A stretch of 33,771 nucleotides of DNA from Verrucomicrobiota bacterium (GTDB taxonomy: Bacteria > Chlamydiota > Chlamydiia > Chlamydiales > SM23-39): the NCBI GenBank assembly GCA_018239895.1, contig JAFEGL010000014.1:1-33771 (forward strand). Direction: 5' to 3'. Positions 14,557 to 22,340 of the stretch are shown piece after piece. Position numbers and translations under genes: made by a program. Each line of letters begins with the position of its first letter. Position 1 is the stretch's first letter. The notes beneath the pieces were generated by a model. It worked only from the letters and a program-made list of their open reading frames with translations, was not told the origin of the DNA and did not search any database.

Positions 14557-15647
14557 AGAAGGTCGAAGTTGACGTGGGATTCGACGAGCTGAGTTGCTTG
14601 AGCGATTTTCTCAGTGTCCTCGCGGCGGATCTTGGTAGTGTAGGCGTTGATCATCTTGAGCGCCACGAAGCTGTTGAGGGGAACGTAGAGCATCGGGATT
14701 CCCGCTCTTCTGATCTGTTCAATCAGGGCCTCTTTCGGAGGGTGCTTCCCCGTGAGGATGATCCCTGCATCGAGGTCCATGTCGGGATGGGCGATTTTAA
14801 GATCCCAAAATCGGGTCAAGGTCGCCAAGATGATGTCTTCACGGCTGGCGGGGGTGATGATGAGCTGGTGGGGGATGATGACCGTCCTGTACATCTCAAC
14901 TGAGGTTGCGACCATCCGGATGTGGCGAAAATGGCGCAGCCTAAATTCCTCGCCTGTCAAAAGCTTGCTGCTGAACAGCTGCTCAAAATCGTTCATCGTG
15001 GGAGAATTGAGAAAGTCATTGTACGGGATACAGCCGATCAGAGGGACATTCCATCGGTCCAACGCCTTTTTCATATAAGTCTGAATCATTTCCCTCTTCT
15101 CTTCCAACACCCGGTTTAAGATGACCCCGGCAACTTTCACCCCATATTTTTCGCACTGAGCGTAATTCAAACTAAGTTCATCAAAACTGGAACCGAGACC
15201 GCCCGAAGCAACGAGAACGATCGGAATGTTCAGTAAAGAGGCGACTTGAGCGTTGTTGAGATCGACGATCGAACCGACGCCGGTATGGCCCGTCCCTTCG
15301 ACGATCGTGTGGGAGTGGTTTTTGGCTATCGAAGAAAAGGAAGTTTGGATTTTATGGGCGAGATCTTCCCGCTTGATTTTGCCGTCGAGATAATCGCGGG
15401 TGAAGCCGCGTGGAAATAAAACGGGGCTCATCGTTTCGTAAGGATCGTTCAATGAGAAGTAAGATTTAAAGAGGACGACATCTTTATCGACCGAAGAGCC
15501 TGTCTCTGTTTTGACATGTTCTTGCCCGACCGGTTTGATGTAGCCGACATTCATGTGCCGTTTTTTCAAGCCAGAGACAAGCCCAAGACAGATCGTTGTC
15601 TTCCCGACGTTTTGACCTGTAGCCGCAACAAAAATTCCACGATGCAT
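14553..15647 (-). CDS. P-loop ATPase with BioD-like and DRTGG domains
   Basis: This 364-residue protein resembles the N-terminal half of long phosphotransacetylases. Residues 1-215 are a dethiobiotin-synthetase-like NTPase with Walker A ATGQNVGKTT (about 9-18), the switch-like HTIVEGTGHTGVGSIVDLNN (about 114-133) and VASGGLGSSFDELSLNY. A DRTGG-type domain follows (about 225-340, with ITPASREDIILATL and AGIILTGKHPP). There is no phosphotransacetylase catalytic domain. Stand-alone proteins of this type are common but their role, perhaps sensing a cofactor, is not settled. It is not biotin synthase machinery: no other bio genes are near. A single gene. Confidence 0.85.
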   Translation of the reverse strand: MHRGIFVAATGQNVGKTTICLGLVSGLKKRHMNVGYIKPVGQEHVKTETGSSVDKDVVLFKSYFSLNDPYETMSPVLFPRGFTRDYLDGKIKREDLAHKIQTSFSSIAKNHSHTIVEGTGHTGVGSIVDLNNAQVASLLNIPIVLVASGGLGSSFDELSLNYAQCEKYGVKVAGVILNRVLEEKREMIQTYMKKALDRWNVPLIGCIPYNDFLNSPTMNDFEQLFSSKLLTGEEFRLRHFRHIRMVATSVEMYRTVIIPHQLIITPASREDIILATLTRFWDLKIAHPDMDLDAGIILTGKHPPKEALIEQIRRAGIPMLYVPLNSFVALKMINAYTTKIRREDTEKIAQATQLVESHVNFDLL

Positions 15648-15726
15648 ATTCTCAATCTACATGTTTTATAAAATTATGAAAAGCAAGCTCTAAAAAACTT
15701 GAAAACAAAATTTATTTAAATAAAAC

Positions 15727-15756
15727 TTGAGCAAAAAAATATAAAAAAAGTATAGG
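15727..15756 (+). promoter_or_regulatory. Candidate promoter of the small lipoprotein gene
   Basis: TTGAGC (15727-15732) and TATAGG (15751-15756) are separated by 18 bases rich in A, with the gene starting 36 bases further on. Plausible but not perfect. Confidence 0.45.
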
Positions 15757-15791
15757 CGGAATTAATCGATAGTTATGTTTGAGGTGCTTTG

Positions 15792-15929
15792 ATGTTCAAG
15801 AAAATCATCTTAGCTTTATTTGGAATAGCATTTGCATTCGCAATTACTTCTTGCAACGATCAAGGTAAGAAGAAAGAGGCGCAGAAGTGCCATGAAAAAG
15901 AGAGCAAGCCTTATTCACGCAGATGGTAG
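15792..15929 (+). CDS. 45-residue lipoprotein
   Basis: A short gene. The ATG at 15792 follows a good ribosome-binding site (GAGGTG, five bases away). The product starts MFKKIILALFGIAFAFAITSC: a basic start, a hydrophobic stretch and a lipobox (ITSC, Cys21), then a 24-residue, Lys/Glu/Gln-rich tail (NDQGKKKEAQKCHEKESKPY). It should be lipidated by Lgt (present at 7572) and sit in the envelope. The tail is too short for a domain; functions as a toxin-like entericidin or as an envelope spacer are only analogies. The stop overlaps the convergent NUDIX gene by 15 bases. Confidence 0.7.
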   Translation: MFKKIILALFGIAFAFAITSCNDQGKKKEAQKCHEKESKPYSRRW

Positions 15930-16361
15930 AAGCAGGTTTAAAACCTCTTTCGTATCGTGAAAGAGTTCGCTTTCTATCTCCGTCAACTCATTTCTATTGA
16001 ACCAACGAAACCCATTCGGCATATCATTTCCAGGGGCGGCCACGGGGCGCCCGACGTAGATCATATCCATGTGCTGGTGGGCCGGCTGATCTTTTCTGGC
16101 TGGGATCTCTTCGAGTAAACAAAGAAAAGGTCTCTCAAAGCTAGAGGCATTCGAGGCCCTAACCCAGAGATTTTCTTGAGCCACAATCGAAACCTCAAGT
16201 CCGGTCTCTTCTTTCGCTTCGCGGAGCGCGGCCTCGGGCGGCGTCTCATTTTCTTCGACGTGTCCTCCGGGGGGGAGCCACCGCCTCAGTTTTTCATGGA
16301 AGTGCAAAAGAGCTTTGCCCTCGTGCAGGATATAGATCGTCGCTGTGAAGTGCCGTATCAT
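15915..16361 (-). CDS. NUDIX hydrolase
   Basis: The 148-residue protein hydrolyses a nucleoside diphosphate linked to some moiety. The NUDIX box is complete: residues 32-54 read GGHVEENETPPEAAL then REAKEETGLEV, fitting Gx5Ex7REUxEExGU with all metal-binding glutamates. The substrate is not readable; candidates include oxidised nucleotides or ADP-ribose-like molecules. It begins at the ATG complement ending at 16361. The tail converges with the small lipoprotein gene. Downstream on the plus strand a repeat fragment separates it from the 1374-residue protein gene. Confidence 0.92.
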   Translation of the reverse strand: MIRHFTATIYILHEGKALLHFHEKLRRWLPPGGHVEENETPPEAALREAKEETGLEVSIVAQENLWVRASNASSFERPFLCLLEEIPARKDQPAHQHMDMIYVGRPVAAPGNDMPNGFRWFNRNELTEIESELFHDTKEVLNLLLPSA

Positions 16362-16426
16362 GAGGATGAGAATAGCAAATTAGGCAATTCAATGTGTGCC
16401 GATTTTCAGGTTACTTTGTACGGATT

Positions 16427-16460
16427 TAGTGGACAGTCTCTAAGAACTCGAAAATCGACG
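16427..16460. repeat. Fragment of the palindromic repeat family
   Basis: TTAGTGGACAGTCTCTAAG resembles the right end of the palindrome at 3646-3818, and is followed by ACTCGAAAATCGACGGG, which resembles the repeat core. The order is reversed relative to an intact arm, so it is a decayed or rearranged copy. It sits exactly at the edge of the accessory locus 16472-21409. Confidence 0.5.
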
Positions 16461-16471
16461 GGTCCTAAATT

Positions 16472-19400
16472 TTAAGATGAGCTTCCATTCTTCCCGCCGC
16501 CGTAGCAAGTAGAAAAGGCATGGAGACCTAAAAGGTAGATCGTTTTGAAATTCGTTGGTTGTCTTGATTCTTCAAGAGCATTGTCTAGCAGGGTTACGAC
16601 AGCAGGGCAAACCACGGTGTCTCCATATTGGAGAATGATATCAGGAATGTGGTGGCCTACGTTAGCTCCGGCTGCAGCTGAAACAAGAGCGGTTCCGCCC
16701 GGAATCATCCCGGCGACAAGGCCAACAGCTGCGCCTTGCAAGGCAGTTTCTGTTTTCTTAACATTGGAGCTCTCGAGCTGGGCTAAGTTCTCTGGCTTGG
16801 GTGTGTTATTTGGGTTCATTTGAGAGACAAACATCCCAGCAGCACCGGAACAAGCTGCGACGATCGGCCATGGAATGAACATGCTTAAGAGAGTTCCGCC
16901 TGCTAAACCGCCCAAACCGCCCGCCAATGTGGTAAACGATTGAAGATCGATATGTTTTTCAGGTTTAATATTTTGAGCCATTGTTTTGAGTTGAGCTACT
17001 TCCCGGCGAATCTGTCTAATATTTGCGGCCAATTTCTGGTATGTAGGAGCTCGGCCGTCATCGAATTTAGGTTTATGTTCTTCAGACAGTTTGCTTAATC
17101 CTTCTAAAGATTGTTTGAGGCCATTCTCTGCGGTCGTTTGGTGGATTTCATGGATCATGTGAATGGCTTGGATCCGATCTTTGTATCTTCGCAACTTGGC
17201 CTTGATGATCGAATTTTCCGCGAGGAAATCATGGATCTGATTCAAGAGGGGTTCGAGTTCTAATCTTCGACTTGGATCGAATGATTCTATAAATCGGATC
17301 CCATTCCCTTGGAATGATTCCTCAGAAAAGTCTTGAGAGCGTTTTAAATTTTTGAAAAGGGCGTCTAGCAGAGGACCCGCAGTATCTTTTAAGTCTGGAG
17401 CTATTTGGCTGAGAATATGGGCTTTAAATGGATCCCAATTCCCTAATTTAGAATGGGAGACATACTTTTCCATGTCTTCGATTAGAGCCGTTAACTCGGC
17501 TTCATTTTCATTCAGCTGCGCTAGTTGAACTCTTACTTCGGCTAAAGTAGGCACTGGATTAAATCCATGGAGCGTCCGGTCTCTTTGATGGTATCTCACG
17601 AGCCTATCTACAGCTCCTCCTTCTTTCATCAACCATTCGGATGAAAGGACTTTTTGTTTTGCAATTTTTAGGGTAGCCGCCTGTCTAGCAGCTGCTTGGC
17701 TGAAAACTGCGAGATCAGCGGCTAAAGCGGGTAATCTCCTATGAATGAGGGGAACAATTTGATCCCTTACGATTACGCAAAGGTTCTCGATGTCGTCGCA
17801 AGCTTGATCAATATTCTTGGAATCCAACGGAGGTTCGATAAGACGGTTGATCTCATTCAAAAGTTCCTGGATCATATGGAAACTTCCGCTTACATTTGTG
17901 TAGTTGCTGAACTTCTGTTGAAGGATCTTTTCTTGCCCCACTCTATGGATTAATCCAAGGGCTTTCTCTCTAATCGGTTGCAGAGTTCTGTCGAGGCCTT
18001 CTTGAAGAGCTGGGCTCATTTGGCTGCGGATATGCTCGGGAATTGCCTGAAGAGTCGTTTGGTTGACGAATCTCTCCATAGAATCGCAAAAATCGTCTAT
18101 TTCTGGGAGAACGCTGTTTTCATCTGTCGGTTCTACAGATGCAGCCTGAATTTTTCGACCCATCTCATCAGCCAGAGCTTCGAAAGAGTCAAATGTATCC
18201 TGGATCGCTTCTTGAACATCAGAGTAAGACTTTTGTGTTTGGACGGCTGCATGATGAAACGAAGGATCGATCTGTTTGCGGATCGAGTGGCTGATAACTG
18301 TTTTGAAGAATTTTTTTGATTCGCTTTTGAGAGTATCTTTTTTAGTTTGACATGTGCTCACCAGCTCCTCGTACTTAGTTTGGCTGGTGAAAATTGAGTT
18401 AGCGGTTTCTAAAAGCTTACAGAATAGTTCTTCGATTTGGCCTCGGTTGTGGAGAATTCCAAGACCGATACGCGCTGAATCTTCGACACCCCTTTGAATC
18501 CCCTTTTCAATGAGCCCCTTTCCTCCCTCTAAGAACCATTTTATGATCACTTCAATCACATTGGTCGGGGTCGATGTGCTTTTGAGTTGTTCAGCCAACT
18601 CTTCAGGTGTTTTGAAAGGAACTAGTTTCAAATATTTAACCAAAAGCTCAGATACTACTGGTAATTTCTCAACTCCACGAAGACGGGGGAGATGTTCGCG
18701 AGGTTTGGGATCATTGACCATTTGAGTCACCTTATCGATCTGATCAATGGCCGTCTCATATATTGCTTTCTCAACCACCAAAATCCTTTCAGGGGTTGAG
18801 TTCTGGGTTTCTTGCAGGAGCGAGCCTAGAACTGTTGGAAGAACTTTCTTCCGCAAGATGATCCGGACAATTGCGTTCATAGGTCTGTCCAAGAGGGTTG
18901 AAAAGACCTTTCCAATCCATCTTACAGGACCTTTGCCCGATTTCCATTTTTTGAAAAAATCGATGGGAACGAAAAATTCACGAACTACGATTTCAGCAAT
19001 TTCAGGCAAAGCCTCTTCAATAGATTTTTGGAAGAGCCCTTGAATCATTTCGTCTAGCGCCGCTTTTTTCGCAGCGTCGGGAGATCCATGAATTCTTCGG
19101 TCTCGCTGGAAAGTTTCGATCGCTCCGATCGAGACATTTAAGAACTTTTCTGTGTAATCCAGAACAAAACGGGACAAAGTTTCTATCGATGTCCCTTTCG
19201 TGAGATCGTTTCTAAAGGAATTGATTAAATTCGTCGTAAATTCTTCAGCGGCTGTAGGAATTATCCCTGTTAAACGGTAGAGGAAGAAATAGAAAAGGGC
19301 GGCTTTGAATTTTTGGAAAAAAGTAAGGTCCTTACCCAAATGTTTCATATAGACTTTCCAAAGAGACGGCTTTTCATTGCCGCTTTCTGAAAGTTCCCTC

Positions 19401-20596
19401 ATGATCTCGCGATAGACGCCGCCAGTAGGCGCTTTTTGCTCTCCGACATATTCGTGCAAAATATTGAGGGTTGCATAGATATGGATATTTTCATTGAATA
19501 ATTTCAGTTGATCGTCGGTTTTTGCCGTTTTTTGGGAGAGAGTCAAGGCTGGAGAGTTAGGGGAAGATTGAGCTGAATTAGACGCGCTTGAGTGGGGAGG
19601 TGGAATGGCTAAGCTAAGAGGATTCATTCCAGGTCGATCGATTGGCAAGGACATAGGTCCCGGAGGTCCAACGGCTACTACAGAACTCTGAATGGGATTA
19701 TCGGAGGGAAGTGGTAGAACAATATTGGAGGCATCGGAGGCTTCTGAATGGGTACTCAGCGATTGTAAAGCTTCTTCCAGTTGCTCTTCTTCATCTACAT
19801 CTGAATCGGTTTCTTCCGGAATAGTTTCAGGGAGATCTTCCTGAAGTTGGTTGTTGCGAGTTTTCCGGAGGGTATCTGTAATCGCACTGGATGTCCTTTC
19901 GGAAAGTTCAGTAACATCTGGAGTGAATTTGTTTAAGTTCTTGCCTCCGATGATCAATGGGCGTTGTATCAAAGGAAGATCGCTCGGTTGAAGAGGATTT
20001 TGCGGGGGCGGCGGAGGCGGCGAAGCTTCTTCCACCTGTCTGTCAAATGTCTCTTTGACCCCAGACACTACGCTCAGGGCAGTATCAATTAGAACAGGCG
20101 TCGATTCAAAGATCGAATCGAATGTAGAGGTAACCCCATGTGAAACGGCATCCGCTCTATTTACAATTGATGAGAGGAGGGAGGTTGAGGAAGGGGGCTG
20201 CTCATTAGCTAATTCAACATCGTCTCTTTCTACCTCCTCTAATTGGGGAACTTCGACCTCCTGAACAGGTGCGCCGTTAGAAGTGCTCATCAATTGGGAG
20301 CTAACCTCTTCTGCAGTGTCGAATACTCGGGTAATCTGATTTGTTCCACTCAAGAGTAGCTGCTTGACCCTTTGAGGCATGAGGCTGGCAGCTGTCACAC
20401 TCACGCTTCCAACGGCCGCTGCCGTCCCTATGACCGGAGCTGCAATATAACCTGCAGCTGCGGCTCCAACTACCTTAGCTGTATCTTTCATTCCTTGCGG
20501 AAGTGAGTTCCATGCATTTTGAGCGGTCGAAGTGATAGGAGAGGTCCATTTCTGCAATCGACTTCCGACTGACCAGGGGGAGGGTGGCTGGCTCAT
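16472..20596 (-). CDS. Giant Inc-like protein, 1374 aa
   Basis: I do not recognise a catalytic domain. The layout is: residues 1-40 polar; 41-72 hydrophobic Ala/Gly/Val-rich segment (KVVGAAAAGYIAAPVIGTAA); 90-360 low-complexity, with a PPPPPP run, an acidic patch (ETDSDVDEEEQLEEAL) and Ser/Pro stretches; 365-1215 a long helical, charged body with many predicted coiled-coil stretches; and two closely spaced hydrophobic lobes at about 1222-1258 and 1286-1312. The paired lobes resemble the bilobed membrane domain of chlamydial Inc proteins, although here they are near the C-terminus. No Sec signal is visible. It follows the 263-residue gene by 21 bases, so is likely in one operon. Type III export to the host is inference. 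Confidence 0.8.
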   Translation of the reverse strand: MSQPPSPWSVGSRLQKWTSPITSTAQNAWNSLPQGMKDTAKVVGAAAAGYIAAPVIGTAAAVGSVSVTAASLMPQRVKQLLLSGTNQITRVFDTAEEVSSQLMSTSNGAPVQEVEVPQLEEVERDDVELANEQPPSSTSLLSSIVNRADAVSHGVTSTFDSIFESTPVLIDTALSVVSGVKETFDRQVEEASPPPPPPQNPLQPSDLPLIQRPLIIGGKNLNKFTPDVTELSERTSSAITDTLRKTRNNQLQEDLPETIPEETDSDVDEEEQLEEALQSLSTHSEASDASNIVLPLPSDNPIQSSVVAVGPPGPMSLPIDRPGMNPLSLAIPPPHSSASNSAQSSPNSPALTLSQKTAKTDDQLKLFNENIHIYATLNILHEYVGEQKAPTGGVYREIMRELSESGNEKPSLWKVYMKHLGKDLTFFQKFKAALFYFFLYRLTGIIPTAAEEFTTNLINSFRNDLTKGTSIETLSRFVLDYTEKFLNVSIGAIETFQRDRRIHGSPDAAKKAALDEMIQGLFQKSIEEALPEIAEIVVREFFVPIDFFKKWKSGKGPVRWIGKVFSTLLDRPMNAIVRIILRKKVLPTVLGSLLQETQNSTPERILVVEKAIYETAIDQIDKVTQMVNDPKPREHLPRLRGVEKLPVVSELLVKYLKLVPFKTPEELAEQLKSTSTPTNVIEVIIKWFLEGGKGLIEKGIQRGVEDSARIGLGILHNRGQIEELFCKLLETANSIFTSQTKYEELVSTCQTKKDTLKSESKKFFKTVISHSIRKQIDPSFHHAAVQTQKSYSDVQEAIQDTFDSFEALADEMGRKIQAASVEPTDENSVLPEIDDFCDSMERFVNQTTLQAIPEHIRSQMSPALQEGLDRTLQPIREKALGLIHRVGQEKILQQKFSNYTNVSGSFHMIQELLNEINRLIEPPLDSKNIDQACDDIENLCVIVRDQIVPLIHRRLPALAADLAVFSQAAARQAATLKIAKQKVLSSEWLMKEGGAVDRLVRYHQRDRTLHGFNPVPTLAEVRVQLAQLNENEAELTALIEDMEKYVSHSKLGNWDPFKAHILSQIAPDLKDTAGPLLDALFKNLKRSQDFSEESFQGNGIRFIESFDPSRRLELEPLLNQIHDFLAENSIIKAKLRRYKDRIQAIHMIHEIHQTTAENGLKQSLEGLSKLSEEHKPKFDDGRAPTYQKLAANIRQIRREVAQLKTMAQNIKPEKHIDLQSFTTLAGGLGGLAGGTLLSMFIPWPIVAACSGAAGMFVSQMNPNNTPKPENLAQLESSNVKKTETALQGAAVGLVAGMIPGGTALVSAAAGANVGHHIPDIILQYGDTVVCPAVVTLLDNALEESRQPTNFKTIYLLGLHAFSTCYGGGKNGSSS

Positions 20597-20617
20597 GAGC
20601 TTTCTCTGCGCTTGACT

Positions 20618-21409
20618 CTAGTTACTGGCTGTCGTTGAGCTAGCTGTAGACGAGGAGCTGTTAGATGCCGACTCGCTGTTGCTCATAGATAAAGCTGGAA
20701 GGGGAGTAGATGAAGCAGCTGTAGCATGTCCCGAAAATGGGGCAGTTGGTTCCTCCACTTTTTCTTCTTCCTGATCTTTATTTGTTGAATCGGCCGTCGA
20801 TTTAAGGTGGTTTTTCAAAGAGGCGTTTAAAGCAGAATACGTAGCAGCAGAGGCAGCAGAAAGCTCTGCAATCCAGAGAGTTTTATTGTATCCACCTTTA
20901 AAAAATGCCCCATATCCGCAAGATGCGCCTGCAAATGTCATACCAAGTAAAATAGCGTCTCTATCGCCGCCCAAATTTTTAGCTAGCTTAAAAAATCCGC
21001 TTTCAATGCCGACGACTGTTTCCTTTGATCTATCCCAAACGATTTTTGCTTTCTGAGAAATTTGTTTTGCCAAATCAGAATTCGCTTGAGGTTGAGCTTG
21101 CGAATTGCTGAAGGACGGTATTGCCTTCTGAATCAATGCTTTTCCTCTGCTCCAAGCAGAAGAGAAGACTCCTATCCCTTTTTCGAACGATTCTTTGAGA
21201 TTTTCCGTCTTGTTGTATTCGTAGAGAGTTTTTCCTGCAAGAATCGAGCCGCAAATAACAGTAGGCCAAAACCCATATTGAAAAGCGATAGAACCGACTT
21301 TCCAAGCAGCCGATCCTAAGTTGGAAATTGCAACTGACTGGATGACGGAGGCTCCGGCACTCACAAGCGCCTTTTGTCCTATATTTAGGTAAGAGTTGGT
21401 GGGATTCAT
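20618..21409 (-). CDS. Inc-like bilobed membrane protein, 263 aa
   Basis: First gene of the operon with the 1374-residue protein. It has two long hydrophobic regions, about residues 13-62 (including IAFQYGFWPTVICGSILAG) and 152-197 (AILLGMTFAGASCGYGAFF, then WIAELSAASAATYSALNA), separated by a soluble stretch with Gln/Ser linkers. The tail (about 205-263) is acidic then Ser/Thr-rich and disordered (SESASNSSSSTASSTTASN). It has no cleavable signal. The start has a strong ribosome-binding site (AAAGGAG) and a promoter at 21433-21461. No known family recognised; the hydrophobic architecture suggests an inclusion-membrane or other host-facing membrane protein, by inference. Confidence 0.8.
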   Translation of the reverse strand: MNPTNSYLNIGQKALVSAGASVIQSVAISNLGSAAWKVGSIAFQYGFWPTVICGSILAGKTLYEYNKTENLKESFEKGIGVFSSAWSRGKALIQKAIPSFSNSQAQPQANSDLAKQISQKAKIVWDRSKETVVGIESGFFKLAKNLGGDRDAILLGMTFAGASCGYGAFFKGGYNKTLWIAELSAASAATYSALNASLKNHLKSTADSTNKDQEEEKVEEPTAPFSGHATAASSTPLPALSMSNSESASNSSSSTASSTTASN

Positions 21410-21432
21410 GTTTGACTCCTTTTGATAAAGAT

Positions 21433-21461
21433 ATTTTATTATTAAAGTTCGTTTATTTCAA
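21433..21461 (-). promoter_or_regulatory. Candidate promoter of the Inc-like operon
   Basis: On the minus strand TTGAAA (21461-21456) and TAAAAT (21438-21433) are separated by exactly 17 bases. Transcription would start near 21426, giving a short leader with the AAAGGAG ribosome-binding site. Confidence 0.65.
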
Positions 21462-21532
21462 CGTAATTACGACATTCAATTAATTCGTTTTTTGTTCCAA
21501 ATTTTTTACTTTTGTATTTCTAAATTTTAAAA

Positions 21533-21561
21533 TTGATTCGTATTTCTGGTTCAAGTATAAA
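21533..21561 (+). promoter_or_regulatory. Candidate promoter of mazG
   Basis: TTGATT (21533-21538) and TATAAA (21556-21561) are separated by 17 bases. The predicted start near 21568 leaves a leader of about 20 bases before the ATG at 21590. It is back-to-back with the promoter of the Inc-like operon, about 70 bases away. Confidence 0.6.
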
Positions 21562-21589
21562 TTTTTCAGGTAAAAGTATAGGGTGGGTC

Positions 21590-22225
21590 ATGGTTGAATT
21601 CAACAATCTTCTAGCTATTGCAGATAAGCTATTGGGGCCTGAGGGGTGTCCTTGGGATAAAGAACAAACTTTTTTTTCACTGCAGCCTTATCTTTTGGAG
21701 GAGACCCACGAGCTGATCGAGGCGATCGATTTGCAAGATGGATCCAAAATCGCTGAAGAGCTCGGAGACGTCTTCTACGCCCTCGTATTTGTGGCCAAAT
21801 TGGGCGAGAAAGAGGGGAGTTTCCAGCTAGCCGAGGCGCTCGATCTCGTATGTGAAAAGCTGAAAAGGCGCCATCCCCATGTGTTCGGCGGCATTGTTGC
21901 CAAAACTAAAGAAGAAATTATCAAAAACTGGGAACAGATTAAAAAAAATGAGTTTAAGGAAAGGAAGAGCGCCATCGATGGGGTCCCCGCCGCCATGCCG
22001 GCCCTCGCCCGGGCTCAAAAAATAGCTCACAAGATCGGAAGGGCCGAAAAACGGAAGACGTCTGTGGACTGGGAGTCTGAGGAGGAACTAGGCGAGGCTC
22101 TATGGAAAATTCTTGAAAAGGCCGATGCGAAGGGGTGGAATGCGGAAGATGTCTTGAGGAGGACGATTTCGAGGAAAGAGGGGGAATTCCGAGAGAGAGA
22201 AAAAACACCGGAGATTGGCTCGTAG
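21590..22225 (+). CDS. mazG: MazG nucleoside triphosphate pyrophosphohydrolase
   Basis: MazG converts (d)NTPs to monophosphates and pyrophosphate and so removes aberrant nucleotides. The 211-residue protein starts with CPWDKEQTFFSLQPYLLEETHELIEAI, the MazG signature; the Glu pair EETHE and the later EELGDVFYALVF supply the ExxE/ExxD metal ligands. The ATG at 21590 is preferred over a frame open from 21533, since that upstream part would overlap the promoter. Slightly shorter than the E. coli enzyme (about 260 aa). Its 3' end overlaps the SRP RNA gene, encoded on the other strand, by 18 bases. Confidence 0.93.
   Translation: MVEFNNLLAIADKLLGPEGCPWDKEQTFFSLQPYLLEETHELIEAIDLQDGSKIAEELGDVFYALVFVAKLGEKEGSFQLAEALDLVCEKLKRRHPHVFGGIVAKTKEEIIKNWEQIKKNEFKERKSAIDGVPAAMPALARAQKIAHKIGRAEKRKTSVDWESEEELGEALWKILEKADAKGWNAEDVLRRTISRKEGEFREREKTPEIGS
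22200..22211 (-). terminator. U-run at the 3' end of the SRP RNA
   Basis: On the minus strand, immediately after the base of the SRP stem (CTCCGG), comes TG and then six Ts. The terminal helix plus this run should act as an intrinsic terminator. It lies inside the end of mazG on the other strand. Confidence 0.65.
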
Positions 22226-22302
22226 CATGAGGCAGATCCCTTAAGGCTGCTACCTTCCAGTCCTGACCTGGTTCGGGCTGCTCATTCTACGAGGTCCCCG
22301 GT
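22208..22302 (-). ncRNA. ffs: Small signal recognition particle RNA (4.5S type)
   Basis: The RNA of the SRP binds Ffh and helps deliver membrane proteins. On the minus strand the conserved core reads CCAGGTCAGG, ACTGGAAGG, TAGCAGCC, matching the Ffh-binding hairpin with its GGAA tetraloop and internal loops. The ends pair well: 5' CCGGGGA with 3' TCTCCGG, then CTCGTAG with CTACGAG, then ATGAG with CTCAT. The length is about 95 nt, typical of small bacterial SRP RNA. Downstream of the helix is TGTTTTTT. Exact ends are inferred from the pairing. It lies between mazG and spoIID and overlaps mazG's 3' end. Confidence 0.95.
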
Positions 22303-22340
22303 GACACAAATGTTACCAACTTCTGTCCATTCTGGACTAG

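Noticed and set aside
14553..15647. Dethiobiotin synthetase (bioD)
   Set aside because: The N-terminal half resembles BioD, but the C-terminal DRTGG domain and lack of other biotin genes argue for the phosphotransacetylase-N type.
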